From: Candidula unifasciata
Taxonomy: Eukaryota > Mollusca > Gastropoda > Stylommatophora > Geomitridae
Assembly: GCA_905116865.2 (NCBI GenBank)
Contig: CAJHNH020002455.1
Span: forward strand, 43,957 to 107,956
Direction of reading: 5' to 3'
DNA length: 64,000 nucleotides
Numbering within the stretch: position 1 is the stretch's first letter; every line of letters starts with the position of its first letter. The notes under the pieces were generated by a model. That model had not been told where the DNA came from. It did no database searches and was given only the letters and a program-made list of their open reading frames with translations. The translations under genes and the position numbers were made by a program. Of this stretch, positions 1-64,000 are shown in pieces.

Positions 1-77
1 AACAGCAGTTTGATTGTATGTCTTTCTTGCCTGAAGCTTTGAGTTGAATTATGTCTAACTAATCAACTAGACACATC

Positions 78-525
78 AGGATAACTTGGTGGCTATAGGC
101 TTGCCTGTAGCTCAAAGATCTTTAGATTCGAATCTGCATTAGGGGCAGATTTGTATGCATGACTCAAAGTTGACCTAGCCTAAAATAGGTATCAGGAAAT
201 GTAAAAAAAAAAAGTAAAGGACCCTTTTCCATGCCTTTAGGCGTATAGGGCATATAGGGCTAGACCTATATTTTTATAGACCACTCGGCACAAGATGGGT
301 TATGTGGTCAGCATCACGTTGGCCAACTTTACTTCCCTGGACTGCACCCGGTACCCACTCAAGGCTGGGTCGACCTGGGAGCCATGGTCATTTTTGAAAA
401 TAGTCTGGCTCATCAGGAAATGTGCTGGCAGGTAACCTTGGCTGACGTGATGTTGTCGACATCACCCATTGTGTGCTAAATGGTCGATAAATATATGGGT
501 CTAGCACCATATACCAAATATGCCG
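78..525 (+). mobile_element. tRNA-derived SINE, split by another SINE
   Basis: A tRNA-like head with a box-B-like GATTCGAATCT motif (about 78-150) is followed by the start of the shared SINE body, interrupted at 203-411, and continues to about 525 with the region resembling 61700-61800. The host copy is diverged. Confidence 0.55.
203..411 (-). mobile_element. SINE body copy inserted in the SINE at 78-525
   Basis: Reverse-complement copy of the body seen at 61640-61836, ending in CTTTACT plus a T run. It lacks the tRNA head. A perfect 12-bp duplication, ATCAGGAAATGT, flanks it at 191-202 and 412-423. Confidence 0.7.
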
Positions 526-969
526 AAAGTGTGAAATGGGTTCATAACTCGTTAAGTACCAGTGAACTTACAATACATTTACTGGTTATTTCTTGCAGAA
601 TATGCTTTTCTGAATACTCCGTTTCCTTTGCAGCTGTCATAATAACTTATGCTTTCCCACATTTTACAGTAATACTTTTGTTCCTTAGTGTTGTTATTTA
701 AAACCTTCAGGGTCTAAACATTTATTGCTATAAAGTAAACAAATCTTACAAAACAATGAGTTAAAGGATACCTAATTAAGAGTGGAAAAGTTAACTTTTG
801 TCTAAAGTAACATGCAATGTCAGCTTCAGATGAGGTAAGCCTAGTTACATGAACTAATAAACATAGTAGTTTTCTTACTGATTCACAATATTCTAAGAAC
901 TGTAATCCAACATTTACATTAATTTATGAATTGAAAGTCTTTACTTCTTTTTTGTGTGCACATTTTCAG
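526..969. other. Intron sequence, nothing recognised
   Basis: AT-rich sequence with no exon, repeat family or motif that I can support. It leads into the polypyrimidine-poor acceptor of the exon at 970. Confidence 0.5.
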
Positions 970-55124
<54,155 letters not shown>

Positions 55125-55179
55125 GTGAACAAATTACACATTTACAGACACCTACCCACTGAATCATCTATCATCATCA

Positions 55180-56560
55180 TCATCATTTTTTCTAAAAAAA
55201 AAAAAAAAGGGTGCCGGTACACACTAAAAAGTGCTTTAAAAAGATGGCAGTACTCACAATAGATTGTCTACTAAGGTAATGCTTAAATAAATCATGCCAA
55301 AACAAAAAGAAATTGTTAAAGAAAAAAGAAAAAAGGAACTGTGTACTGCCAGAAAAATAGCCCTGATCATCATGCGCCCTGTCAATAAGTTGAATGTTGA
55401 ATAAGGAATTTATATCACAGCACTCTGGACACCCCCATAAGCACTTTGTCCACATCTTCAGCAGCAAGCGAAGAGTTAAAATTCCGATGGTACCAGTAAC
55501 TGCCTGATTGTATATCTGTCTTGCTTTTCCCCTGAGTGTCGAGCGTTGGCCAGATCCCCTGCTCAGACCATAATGATCTATCTTTGCCTCGGCACTGTTC
55601 ACTCACTCCCAAAGTTCCCTCACAACATCCAGCTTGTCATACATCTGTTCACCACCAAGTGGTGCAGAAACGGCCAGTCTGTCTGCCTGCTCATTTCCCA
55701 AAACACCGGCATCAAAACAGGAGAAAATATTCAAAGGATGCTAACTACATACCCAGGACATTTGCATGCCACTCTGCACAGAGCATGCCTGTCTCCAACT
55801 TTCTCAACATACTCTGTGAGTCAGTTACAATGAGGGCATGTGTGTACAGCTGATTCTCAAGCCAGTGGAAGATAGCAGTGACTGCCTTCACCTCTATTCT
55901 CAAACTAGACATTGTGATATCATATGCTAGGCTTTGTTGCCCCAAAACGACACCCATTTGCCTTTACTGTGAACTCCCATGCACTTCGTCTGCCCCTCAA
56001 CACAGAGCCATCTGTATGGACAATTACATCATCTGGGCGGGAATTTTCATGAATCATTTGTTGAACTTCTGATTCTGCAGCACCGTCTGGCCAGTCCCTG
56101 CACTCATGTCCCAAAGTGATTAGAACCCTACACAAGTCTGAAACCTGATAGGACACTTTGACCCTCTCCTCTCCTAAATTTATCAAGCCTATACACATGT
56201 CCAATTGTGTCTTTATCTTGCGCCATCCAAGACTTTCTTCTTTTCAGTCTGTGACCCTTAGCTCTATCCAGGGCTTCATATAGCAGGTTGCCAATAAGTG
56301 TAGGCAGACATACTTCACCATCTCACACAGTCACTAGAATCATGGATCAGGTCAGGGCTGTCTCACCCCAAGGGTCAATTATGAATTCACAACTAGTCAT
56401 CACATCCTCCATCACAGTCATACCAGCCCTCTGCAACCTCCAGTCTTGTGCCAGTCAGGATTATCCCCTGCTTGGGACTGAGAGAGTTCAACAGTCCAGA
56501 AGTGCGTATATTTATGTGCACATCATCCATGTACCAACAAATATGCTGTGAACCATTAAA
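55180..56560 (-). mobile_element. RNase H-bearing LINE, reversed, 5'-truncated
   Basis: Minus strand: PDDVIVHTDGSVLRGRRSAW carries the first RNase H Asp. Then SSLRIEVKAVTAIFHWLENQ (Glu) and ALIVTDSQSMLRKLETGM (second Asp). The end has DRSLWSEQGIWPTLDTQG-type text. Several frameshifts. The (ATG)n tail lies at 55170-55185, about 60 bp from the CFAP65 stop. Confidence 0.82.
55286..55291 (+). promoter_or_regulatory. First AATAAA after the CFAP65 stop
   Basis: It is the first AATAAA downstream of the stop, 162 bp away, and lies within antisense LINE sequence. Use as the gene's polyadenylation signal is inferred. Confidence 0.3.
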
Positions 56561-56839
56561 TTCAACACAGCATTATGACCAGTAGATTCAACACAGCATT
56601 ATGCAGACAGCATCTGTGATATGTCAGTTCACTCATTACATATGTGGTGACACTGCCACATAGACTCGATGTAACAAGTATTCCCCCTTTACCGGTGTAC
56701 ATAGAAAATTATCTCGCTTGCTGAATATGTAAATATATTGTCTCCCGAAGACAATTTGTGAGGATTTATTCCTCAGCAAATTCATGAAGGTCATGGACCG
56801 TATGAATAGCAGGACTTTTTTCTCTGGCAGAACCCAACA

Positions 56840-57650
56840 GTATGGAGTAACAGCACCTTTGTTTGGGCATAATTTTTGTCAGCTCAACTGTAACTGGCAC
56901 TTTGTGGTGAGTCATCATCATCATGTAGCAGGTCCTTTGTTTGGGCATAATTTTTGTCAGCTCAACTGTAACTGGCACTTTGTGGTGAGTCATCCTCATC
57001 ATGTAGCTGGTCCTTTGTTTGGGCATAATTTTTGTCAGCTCAACTGTAACTGGCACTTTGTGGTGGGTCATCATCATCATGTAGCTGGTCCTTTGTTTGG
57101 GCATAATTTTTGTCAGCTCAACTGTAACTGGCACTTTGTGGTGGGTCATCCTCATCATGTAGCTGGTCCTTTGTTTGGGCATAATTTTTGTCAGCTCAAC
57201 TGTAACTGGCACTTTGTGGTGGGTCATCATCATCATGTAGCTGGTCCTTTGTTTGGGCATAATTGTTGTCAGCTCAACTGTAACTGGCACTTTGTGGTGG
57301 GTCATCATCATCATGTAGCTGGTCCTTTGTTTGGGCATAATTTTTGTCAGCTCAACTGTAACTGGCACTTTGTGGTGGGTCATCCTCATCATGTAGCTGG
57401 TCCTTTGTTTGGGCATAATTTTTGTCAGCTCAACTGTAACTGGCACTTTGTGGTGAGTCATCATCATCATGTAGCTGGTCCTTTGTTTGGGCATAATTTT
57501 TGTCAGCTCAACTGTAACTGGCACTTTGTGGTGAGTCATCATCATCATGTAGCTGGTCCTTTGTTTGGGCATAATTTTTGTCAGCTCAACTGTAACTGGC
57601 ACATTGTGGTGAGTCATCATCATCATGTAGCAGGTCCTTTGCAGAACCTT
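56840..57650. repeat. 78-bp satellite, about 10 copies, open on both strands
   Basis: The unit contains CTTTGTTTGGGCATAATTTT, TGTCAGCTCAACTGTAACTG and GCACTTTGTGGTGAGTCATC. 78 is 26 codons. The + frame runs 56784-57707 (GPLFGHNFCQLNCNWHFVV repeat) and the - frame 56766-57626 (KVPVTVELTKIMPKQRTSY repeat). Copies differ at very few bases. Coding status is doubtful. Confidence 0.9.
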
Positions 57651-58200
57651 GCTCTCATCACAGTCTGCCTGAAAGAAACTCAGTCTCTCGCAAGTTCTCC
57701 CGCCTAATGTACTTTCATACTCAAGGAGTCACTTATATCCTGTGCCCATCTTCGTGTCAGTCGGCCCCTGCCCCTCCTTCCTGGTACCATGCCTTCTGCT
57801 ATAATTTTTTACAATCCGTCGTGGCGCTTAATATGACCAAAATATTTCAGCTTTCGAGAAAGGATGCTGTTTATAGCCAGTCTTCTTTGATGTTCAGATC
57901 TTTCAAGATCTCAGTATTTCCCCTCTTCTTTGTCCAAGATATTCTGAGAATCTTTCTATAGCATTTCAGCTCAAAAGCCCCTATTCTCTTTCTTAAGGAC
58001 TGAGAGATAGTCCACAACTCACATCCATATATTGCCATAGGGAAGATGCATGCTTTCAAAATTCTAATTTTGATCTCCTTGCTGGTGCTTAACCATAGAC
58101 TTTTAAGGCTGTTCAATGTGGTGAGTACTGGCACTTTTGTGTGTGTAGATACTTTCTGGTGCCTACCAGTACCATTTTTCCTGGGGGGAAAACAACTCAA
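57650..58200 (-). mobile_element. LINE reverse-transcriptase C-terminal fragment, reversed
   Basis: Minus strand: KIRILKACIFPMAIYGCELW, then RKRIGAFELKCYRKILRISW and TKKRGNTEILKDLNIKEDWL. It is related to the element at 42755 (LRACIFPIATYACETW) but separate. It degrades into frameshifts towards 57650. Confidence 0.85.
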
Positions 58201-58245
58201 TGAATAGCATGTCTGTAGTATACAGGGGAGGATGCTTTAAAATAA

Positions 58246-58492
58246 GTCAGTAAAAGACTCTTTTCATGCCTTTGGTACATCTGGAATATCTTCTAGACCT
58301 GTAATTTTTTGTATAGACCTATGGTCACTTGATGGGTGATGTGGCTTCTTCTTCCTGGGTATTACCTGGTACAAATTTTAGGCTGGGTGGACCTGGGAAC
58401 CAAGGTCAGTTTTGACAGAAAATCTGCTGAATGTGGATTTAAATCCTTAATCTTTGAGTCTGCAAGTGAGTGTTTAGACACTGTGCAACCGC
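58246..58492 (-). mobile_element. tRNA-headed SINE, reversed, diverged
   Basis: Body phrases TTTTCATGCCTTTGGTACAT and AGGCTGGGTGGACCTGGGAA. Head remnants lie near 58440-58490. Confidence 0.6.
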
Positions 58493-58499
58493 AGCTTCT

Positions 58500-59360
58500 T
58501 GTCGATGCTTTCATTCGCACAAAATACACTAAAGATTTTGGCAGTGATGGACATGGAGCAGAGCATCCTGTTCACACTTTACCAGCACCTAATCATCTCA
58601 GTGATTGATTATGGATTGGGGTTACTCACTGTCTCGAGTACTATGGAGGTGGAAGTCCAACAGTTGATTCACGACAATTAACGCCTATGTGATCTGATTA
58701 AACAGATGGTTTGGTGTTGAGAGAAAGAGAAGTACCCGGGGGTTTGTAGCGAAAGCCAATGGAAAATCTTTGGTGCAAGACAACCTAGCATATGACAACA
58801 CAACATCTATCATGAGAATGGAGGTGGAGGTGGTAACTGCAGCTCTCCGGTGGCTAGAGAACAAGATGCATACATATGTCATAATGTTAACAGATTCTGA
58901 AAGCATGTTGAGAAAAGTGAAGACAGGGATGCTTAAAGCAGATTGGCAAACTTCACTGGGAAAGTCACGGGTAGTGAGCATACTTTGGATCTTTACTCCA
59001 GGCAATGCAGGTGTGGTGGGTAATGAACAGGCAGATAGATTGGCTGGATCTGCACCTCTGGGTGGTGAATTGATACATGCCAAGGCAGATGTGGTCAAGG
59101 CCCTTTGGGAAAAAGCAACGGAATCAGTTGAAAAACAAGATTATGGCCTGGAGAGAATGAGGCACCTGGGTTTAACCAGAGGGTCTGGTCAGCTGACTAC
59201 ACTAAGAGGAAAGGCAAGACGGACATGTAACCAGATTGTGACCGGTACCATCCTTATTGTAACTCTGTGCTGGTTGCTGAAGATGAGGATGGAGCATGCA
59301 TGGGAATACCCCAAGTGCTGTAATGTCAATTCTTGGCTCAACTCAACTCAACATCCACAC
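58500..59360 (+). mobile_element. RNase H-bearing LINE fragment
   Basis: MRMEVEVVTAALRWLENKMH, then YVIMLTDSESMLRKVKTGM and NAGVVGNEQADRLAGSA are the Glu, Asp and final motif region of RNase H. KADVVKALWEKATES and RGSGQLTTLRGKARRTC follow. The best frame is 58770-59387. The upstream part (VIDYGLGLLTVSSTM) has stops. Confidence 0.82.
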
Positions 59361-59714
59361 GAATGCTTTTATCGACAAAATGTTTAGATGAAAAGCCATT
59401 GAAAGATTTTTGATATCACGCCTTTGTACTCTGTACTGATTGTTGCATGATTGATATCTAATAGTCTGTGGAATATTTCTCTACCGCATACTCTAAAATC
59501 TGAGATTTGGATCTATGTCTGACAGATTAACATCTGCGTTCGATTCATTCATTTATATCCTAGAATGGTTGTCAATTTAATTTGTATTTAATTAATCATT
59601 ATCATTTCAAACATTTATATATTATAAATAATTGTTTTGTACAGTTACATCCGTCGATTAATTATCAATTTTATACTCTAATCGATTGACTAGTTGTCAG
59701 TTCTGGAATTGACA
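59361..59714. other. AT-rich stretch, nothing recognised
   Basis: It is very AT-rich around 59560-59690 (TTTGTATTTAATTAATCATT), with no repeat family or gene seen. Confidence 0.45.
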
Positions 59715-59960
59715 TCTTATCTTATCTTCTTCGTCTTCTTCTTGTTATTCCTGAATCCCCCGGTGAACTGTAGGCCCTCAGTCATGTCATGCGGTCATCT
59801 GTCCTTTACTATTGCATGCAGCTCACCTGATGCCCTCCCTGTCCTTTTAGCTGCATTCACTAGATCCCTTCTCCATGTGTGTTTTAGGTCTGCTTTTATT
59901 TCAGTGCCCCTTAGGGTTCTGGTACAAAGATATTCTTGTTATAATGTTTTAATATTTTCC
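59715..59960 (-). mobile_element. LINE 3' fragment, reversed
   Basis: GTAGGCCCTCAGTCATGTCA, then CTTTTAGCTGCATTCACTAG matches 47545-47720. Confidence 0.7.
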
Positions 59961-59964
59961 TATC

Positions 59965-60095
59965 AGCTAATTAGGAATTTGTTGAAATCAGATGGGTTGA
60001 GCCAAAGGGTGCAGATACCGCAGCATAGCTGTAAACCACAACACAAGATGCCAGTGGTCCTTTTAATGGTGAATGCAGAAGAAGAAGAGGAAGAA
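59965..60095 (+). mobile_element. SINE-B remnant with GAA tail
   Basis: ATCAGATGGGTTGAGCCAAA, GTGCAGATACCGCAGC, TGTAAACCACAACACAAG, then GAAGAAGAAGAGG. Confidence 0.6.
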
Positions 60096-60365
60096 TGTAA
60101 AGAAAAAAGAAGGAGAAGGGGGATGGTGATGTTGAGGGGGAGGAGGAGAAGGAGGAGGAGGCAAGCAAGCTAGCAAGAAAGAGAGGGAGGGAGGGAAGGA
60201 AGGAAAGAAGGAAGTAAGAAAGGAAGGAAGGAAGGCGAACAAAAACAGGAAGAGGAATTTTAAATGACTGATTTCTTGCTATTTGAAATAAATGAGAGTG
60301 AGGGAGGGAAGGAAGGAAAGAAGGAAGGAAGAAAGGAAGGAAAGCAGAACAAAAACAAGAAGAAG
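60095..60365 (+). repeat. Purine-rich (GGAA)n zone, duplicated
   Basis: GGAGGGAGGGAAGGAAGGAA-type sequence occurs twice, about 125 bp apart, each copy ending in AACAAAAACAAGAAGAAG or AACAAAAACAGGAAGAGG. Confidence 0.85.
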
Positions 60366-61094
60366 AATTGTAACTGAATGATTTCATGCCATTTGAAACT
60401 ATCACCTCTGTGCTTACTACAGGTTGCCTATAGGACATTTAAAGTTGTCACACTAAAGATCGATAATATGACATCTGAAATTGTGAGTCTGACTCAAAAC
60501 ATATTGATTATATGATGTTTGAAGCTGTCACATTTGGCCTCACTTCACAGTGATTACCTGACATGCAATGCAAAGCTGGCAGGTTTGCATGCTATGTTCA
60601 GCCAGGAATACATATCCACCTCAGTGGTTCTGTTGCAGGAAGCAAAACATCAGTTTTCCAAAATCCGATTATTTCACGTCTTGCTGTAATCTTCAGGAAG
60701 ATCAGAAAATGAGCCTGCCTCACAAAATGAAACCATTATATCTTTCTCACATATTCATTTTCTCTCATGTGTAGTCTGTCTATATGCCTTTCTGTCTGTC
60801 AAGCTCTCTCCCCAATGTATGTTTTGTCGTTTTGTCTGTCTGCTTTTCTGTTTCGCTCCTCTGTCCAATCCCACCATCTTTTTAAAAATGTATGTACTTT
60901 GCATTTGCATATGCTTCTTCTTTAAACACAAATATTGTGTATACAGTATTGTACAAAGGCATCCTGATTTTAAATTATATATTTTGCAAGCATGCAGTTA
61001 TTTTGTTTAAACTGTTTTCACAAATATTGTGAATAGATTATGATTTTAGAGTATATGGACATACATACTGTTATCTTTAAGCACACAGGAGTAG

Positions 61095-61234
61095 AAGTCA
61101 ACAGCGCTGACACCAAGAAAACATTCTTGGAGCTCAGATACCTCACACATTTTATTGGCAGGACAGGGCGGGCCTCATGGGGGCGTGATCCTAGTTGGGA
61201 GTGTAATAATAATAATGTACTATATGGCAAATAA
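61095..61234 (+). CDS. Weak candidate terminal exon of an unknown gene
   Basis: After CTTTAAGCACACAG the frame GVEVNSADTKKTFLELRYLT, then HFIGRTGRASWGRDPSWE runs to TAA, and AATAAA follows within a few bases. The amino-acid make-up looks protein-like, but I know no relative and find no upstream exon. Chance or transposon origin is possible. Confidence 0.2.
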
Positions 61235-61369
61235 ATGTAATTATATATTTTTTGAAATAATACAAAATGTATACAATACTTTTAAAAGAATCTCTGTCTC
61301 TGTCTCTTTCTCTCTCTCTCTCTCTTTGTCTCTTTGTCTCTCTGTCTCTCTGTCTTTCTTCTGTCATTT

Positions 61370-61960
61370 ATCCCCCAACAGAGCATAGGTCCTCAACCAA
61401 CTCAGGCCAGGTCAATCTATCCTTTGCTATCCTGTGCAGCCCCCCCCCCTCCCACACATGTCTTCTTCATCTTTTTAACTTCACCTCAGTGAGTTTTTTT
61501 GGTCTGCCTTTATTTTTTTTGCCCTTATGGTTCTAGCTAAAAACCTTCAAGCTGTACTGGGAGCCGTGATGGTGTAGCAGCTGGATACTCGCCTACGGAT
61601 TCATAAGGTCATGGGTTCAGGTCCTCATGGAGCCAGTTTTTTTCCCTCCAAACATGACCTTGGCTCTCAGGTCAACCCAGCCTTAAATGGATACCAGGTC
61701 AAGTCATGGAAAGTCAATGCAGCCGGCAGGATGTTGACCCCATAACCCACTGGGTGCTGATGTGTCTGTAAAATATAGGTCTAGCCCCTTATGACCAATA
61801 CGCCTGTAGGCGTGGAAAAGGATCCACTGCTTTACTTACTGGTTATATTGTTCTCAGGCTTTATCAGTGAGTGTCCTATCCAATGCCAGCGTCCTCTCCT
61901 CACCTCCTGACTCATTGGAATTTGTTTAGTTCTTTCCCAAAGCTCAAAATTGTTTAAAGG
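61370..61960 (-). mobile_element. LINE 3' fragment, reversed, split by a SINE
   Basis: GAGCATAGGTCCTCAACCAA and, after the SINE, GGTTATATTGTTCTCAGGC continue the family of 47515-47880. The two halves join once 61561-61836 is removed. Confidence 0.75.
61561..61836 (+). mobile_element. Full-length tRNA-derived SINE, 276 bp
   Basis: It has a tRNA-like head with box A near 61566-61584 (GTGATGGTGTAGCAGCTGG) and box B GGTTCAGGTCC at 61614-61624. The body contains AGGTCAACCCAGCCTTAAAT and the 3' end is GGATCCACTGCTTTACT. TACTGG flanks it at 61555-61560 and 61837-61842. It is the reference copy for six other elements in the window. Confidence 0.85.
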
Positions 61961-61987
61961 AATTTCTATGTGTGGATAACATGGACC

Positions 61988-62011
61988 GGGGGGGGGGGGG
62001 GGGGGGGGGGG
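61988..62011 (+). repeat. 24-base G run
   Basis: An uninterrupted poly-G. Similar runs lie at 9466, 13068, 25220, 29768 and 48137, with C runs at 10339, 15430 and 63098. Confidence 0.95.
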
Positions 62012-62550
62012 CGGCTGGCCTGAGGTGGAAGCCTTAAGGGGCCGGAGCTGCAAGGTAAACTAAGTAGCACCACCAGGCCCTGCCCACACAACCACTCTTA
62101 GGAATAAGGGTACAATGCTGGCCTGTGCATAGATAAGCATGGGGCCTCTATGGTTGCGGGGTCTAGGGACCCCTGTCCAGCATTAAGATGGCTCTGAAAA
62201 GATCCTGTACAGGCTGTGTAAAAATATTCACTTTGAGTAACGCAAGGGTAACATGTGTGAGACCGATTTGGTTACAGTTGTGGTCTGGTTTCTTTGTGTC
62301 ATATATGTTGACTAAGAGGTATTAATTGCACTAAAAGGGGCTTGGACTTATCTCTAATGCCTGGTGATGGTTGTTTAGGGAGGGGTGGCATGCACCATAT
62401 ATATTTATATACACACACCCACACACACTTACACACCCACACACAAACACCCACACATACACACTCACACACCCACACACACACATATAGACATATACAT
62501 GCACAATTATATATCTATATATATATGCACTGTGAGTAAATAAATTGTAC
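62012..62550. other. Low-copy sequence with AC-rich tracts, nothing firm
   Basis: 62012-62280 looks like unclassified repeat sequence. 62400-62530 holds imperfect (CACACA) and (ATATAT) tracts. Confidence 0.4.
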
Positions 62551-62551
62551 C

Positions 62552-62700
62552 CCACCAGGACATCACACAAGCGACAAACACCCAGTGACACAAAGTGCCA
62601 CCATACAGAAGAGGATCACCCCTGGAGAGACTCTCGGAAACCCTGTTCAACCGCTAGGCCATATTTAAGGCCCAGCTATATTTAGGGCCCCCGGCCCTAA
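62552..62700 (+). repeat. Dispersed repeat, second copy of 1718-1880
   Basis: CCCCACCAGGACATCACACA, then AAAGTGCCACCATACAG. It is followed directly by a LINE 3' fragment (62700-62910) of the 10195 family. Confidence 0.6.
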
Positions 62701-62910
62701 GGAAACATAAGGAAACAGATTGATTGAGGAAGCAAGGACGTCCAAGAGAGCCCCTAAAATGAAGGTTGGGGAGAGGGCCACTGGTACCGGACTGGAAATC
62801 TTCCAGGATATTTAACGGATTGCACACGATAGAGCAGAATGGAAGAAATAGACTGTGAGCCCGAGGTGACGATTAAATGGCACAGCAGGATGATGACGAT
62901 GATGTCAATC
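62700..62910 (+). mobile_element. LINE 3' fragment
   Basis: GGAAACAGATTGATTGAGGA, then GGACGTCCAAGAGAGCCCC and ATAGAGCAGAATGGAAGAAA match 46190-46385. Confidence 0.65.
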
Positions 62911-63330
62911 AATACATCACACCAATTTTGTTCTCCTCTCCCTCCAGTCCCTTCAAATCCCCTTTCTCTGGTGCAGTGCGATCCACGGCATCATAAATTC
63001 ACGAAGTACATTATAGTACATTCATGCTTTTTTTTCCAGCTCAGCTGTTTACCTATCTGTAATCATTCTTTCATTTGTTTTTGTTCCCTTTCTAATTCCC
63101 CCCCCCCCCCCTCCCCACTTTTCACCAGTCCTACTTTGCAGTGCGATAGATGGTATTCTATTTTCATGAAATAAACTATAGCTATGTGTATAAAAATATC
63201 ACATCAAGTGTATATCAGTTTATCACAGTATGACTGTGAAAAACCGAGTTCTACTTCTGCTGATACATTCGCACCCACCATTTTAAAAAAAAAGGTTCAC
63301 TCATCTTGAAGTCAGTGATTACATAATCTC
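62911..63330. other. Pyrimidine-rich sequence, partial duplication
   Basis: CTCCAGTCC...GCAGTGCGAT at 62940-62980 and CACCAGTCC...GCAGTGCGAT at 63120-63150 look like a diverged direct duplication of about 180 bp. Confidence 0.45.
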
Positions 63331-63344
63331 CCCCCCCCCCTCCA

Positions 63345-64000
63345 CAGGAGAAGAAGGAGGACGGATAAAAAGGAGGACTGATAAGAAGGAGGACGGATAA
63401 GAAAAAGGAATGATAAGAAGGAGGACAGATTTGAAGGAAGACGGACTTGAAGGAATGCGGAAAATGAGGACGAATAAGAAGAAGGACGGATAGGAAGGAA
63501 GACGGATAAGACTGAAGATTGATAAGACAGACTTGAAGGAAGACGGATTTAAAGGAAGATAGACTTGAAAGAAAAACGATTTAAAGGAAGACGCATAAGT
63601 AGGGCGGATAGGAAGGAGGACGGATAAGAAGGAGAACGGAAAAAAGAAGGACGGACAAGAAGGAGGACGGATAAAAAAGAGGACGGATAAGGGGGATGGA
63701 TAAGACGACGAATAAGAACGAGCACGGATGAGAAAAACGAACGGATAAGAATGAGGAACGAATAAGAAGGAGGACGGATAAAAAGGAGGACACATAGGAA
63801 GGAGGACGGATAAGAAGGAGGATAGAAAAAAGAAGGACGGACAAGAAGGAGGACGGATAAGAAGGAGGTCGAAAAAAAAGAAGGACGGACAAGTAGAAGG
63901 ACTGATAAAAAGGAGGACGGGTAAGGGGGACGGATAAGAACGAGGACGGAGAAGAAAAACGAACGGATAAGAGGGAGGAACAAATAAGAAGGAGGACGGA
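63345..64000 (+). repeat. 17-bp purine-rich minisatellite, runs off the window
   Basis: The unit is AGAAGGAGGACGGATAA with many variants. Nearly all purine on the + strand. A longer period of about 230 bp is visible (GAACGGAAAAAAGAAGG; GAAAAACGAACGG). Confidence 0.92.

Noticed and set aside
60095..60438. Minus-strand Ser/Phe/Leu-rich frame
   Set aside because: Reverse translation of the (GGAA)n purine tract.
61561..61640. A tRNA gene
   Set aside because: Box A and B are present, but the sequence cannot form a full cloverleaf by eye and continues into a repeated SINE body with target duplications.
63319..63983. Minus-strand Pro/Ser/Phe/Leu frames
   Set aside because: Reverse translation of the 17-bp purine array.

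Overview
The window is animal nuclear DNA: one large gene with GT-AG introns, spread through AT-rich sequence packed with tandem arrays, tRNA-derived SINEs, 5'-truncated non-LTR retrotransposons and small DNA transposons. The mix suggests an invertebrate, probably a spiralian such as a mollusc. That is inference; no species marker is visible. I see no operons, bacterial genes, CRISPR array or rRNA.

The only host gene I can support is on the + strand. It is the 3' part of a CFAP65 (CCDC108)-like gene, encoding a cilia- and flagella-associated protein of the axonemal central apparatus built from ASH/MSP-type beta-sandwich domains. I place 21 coding exons between 970 and the stop codon at 55122-55124, about 960 residues in all. 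The 5' part of the gene lies upstream of the window. Nearly all exon junctions agree in codon phase. Two blocks that I expect from the family are not found: one between the exons at 12330 and 17806, the other between those at 27438 and 28313. At one exon (42263/42291) two acceptors compete, and only the second keeps the frame.

The introns are the remarkable part. Almost every one carries its own minisatellite, with units of 21, 22, 29, 30, 31, 37, 41, 42, 59 or 154 bp, and several arrays lie flush against a splice site. The 37-bp array (1955-5381) ends exactly at the acceptor of the next exon, and each unit carries a branch-point-like motif and a TTGACAG acceptor. The 29-bp array (51378-53050) begins exactly at a donor, and the arrays after the exons ending at 19615 and 25539 do nearly the same.

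Dispersed repeats form several layers. There are (GAA)n-tailed SINEs, tRNA-headed SINEs that share one body but carry different heads, poly-G-headed SINEs, an RTE/BovB-like LINE with a nearly intact reverse-transcriptase C-terminal part (42755-43945), LINE pieces with an RNase H domain, a 199-bp hAT-type MITE with a perfect 8-bp target duplication, and a second TIR element. Six nested insertions keep recognisable target-site duplications.

Downstream of the gene (55125-64000) I see LINE pieces, a 78-bp satellite open on both strands, purine-rich arrays and one weak candidate for a terminal exon of a neighbouring gene (about 61095-61234). The window ends inside a 17-bp purine-rich array.
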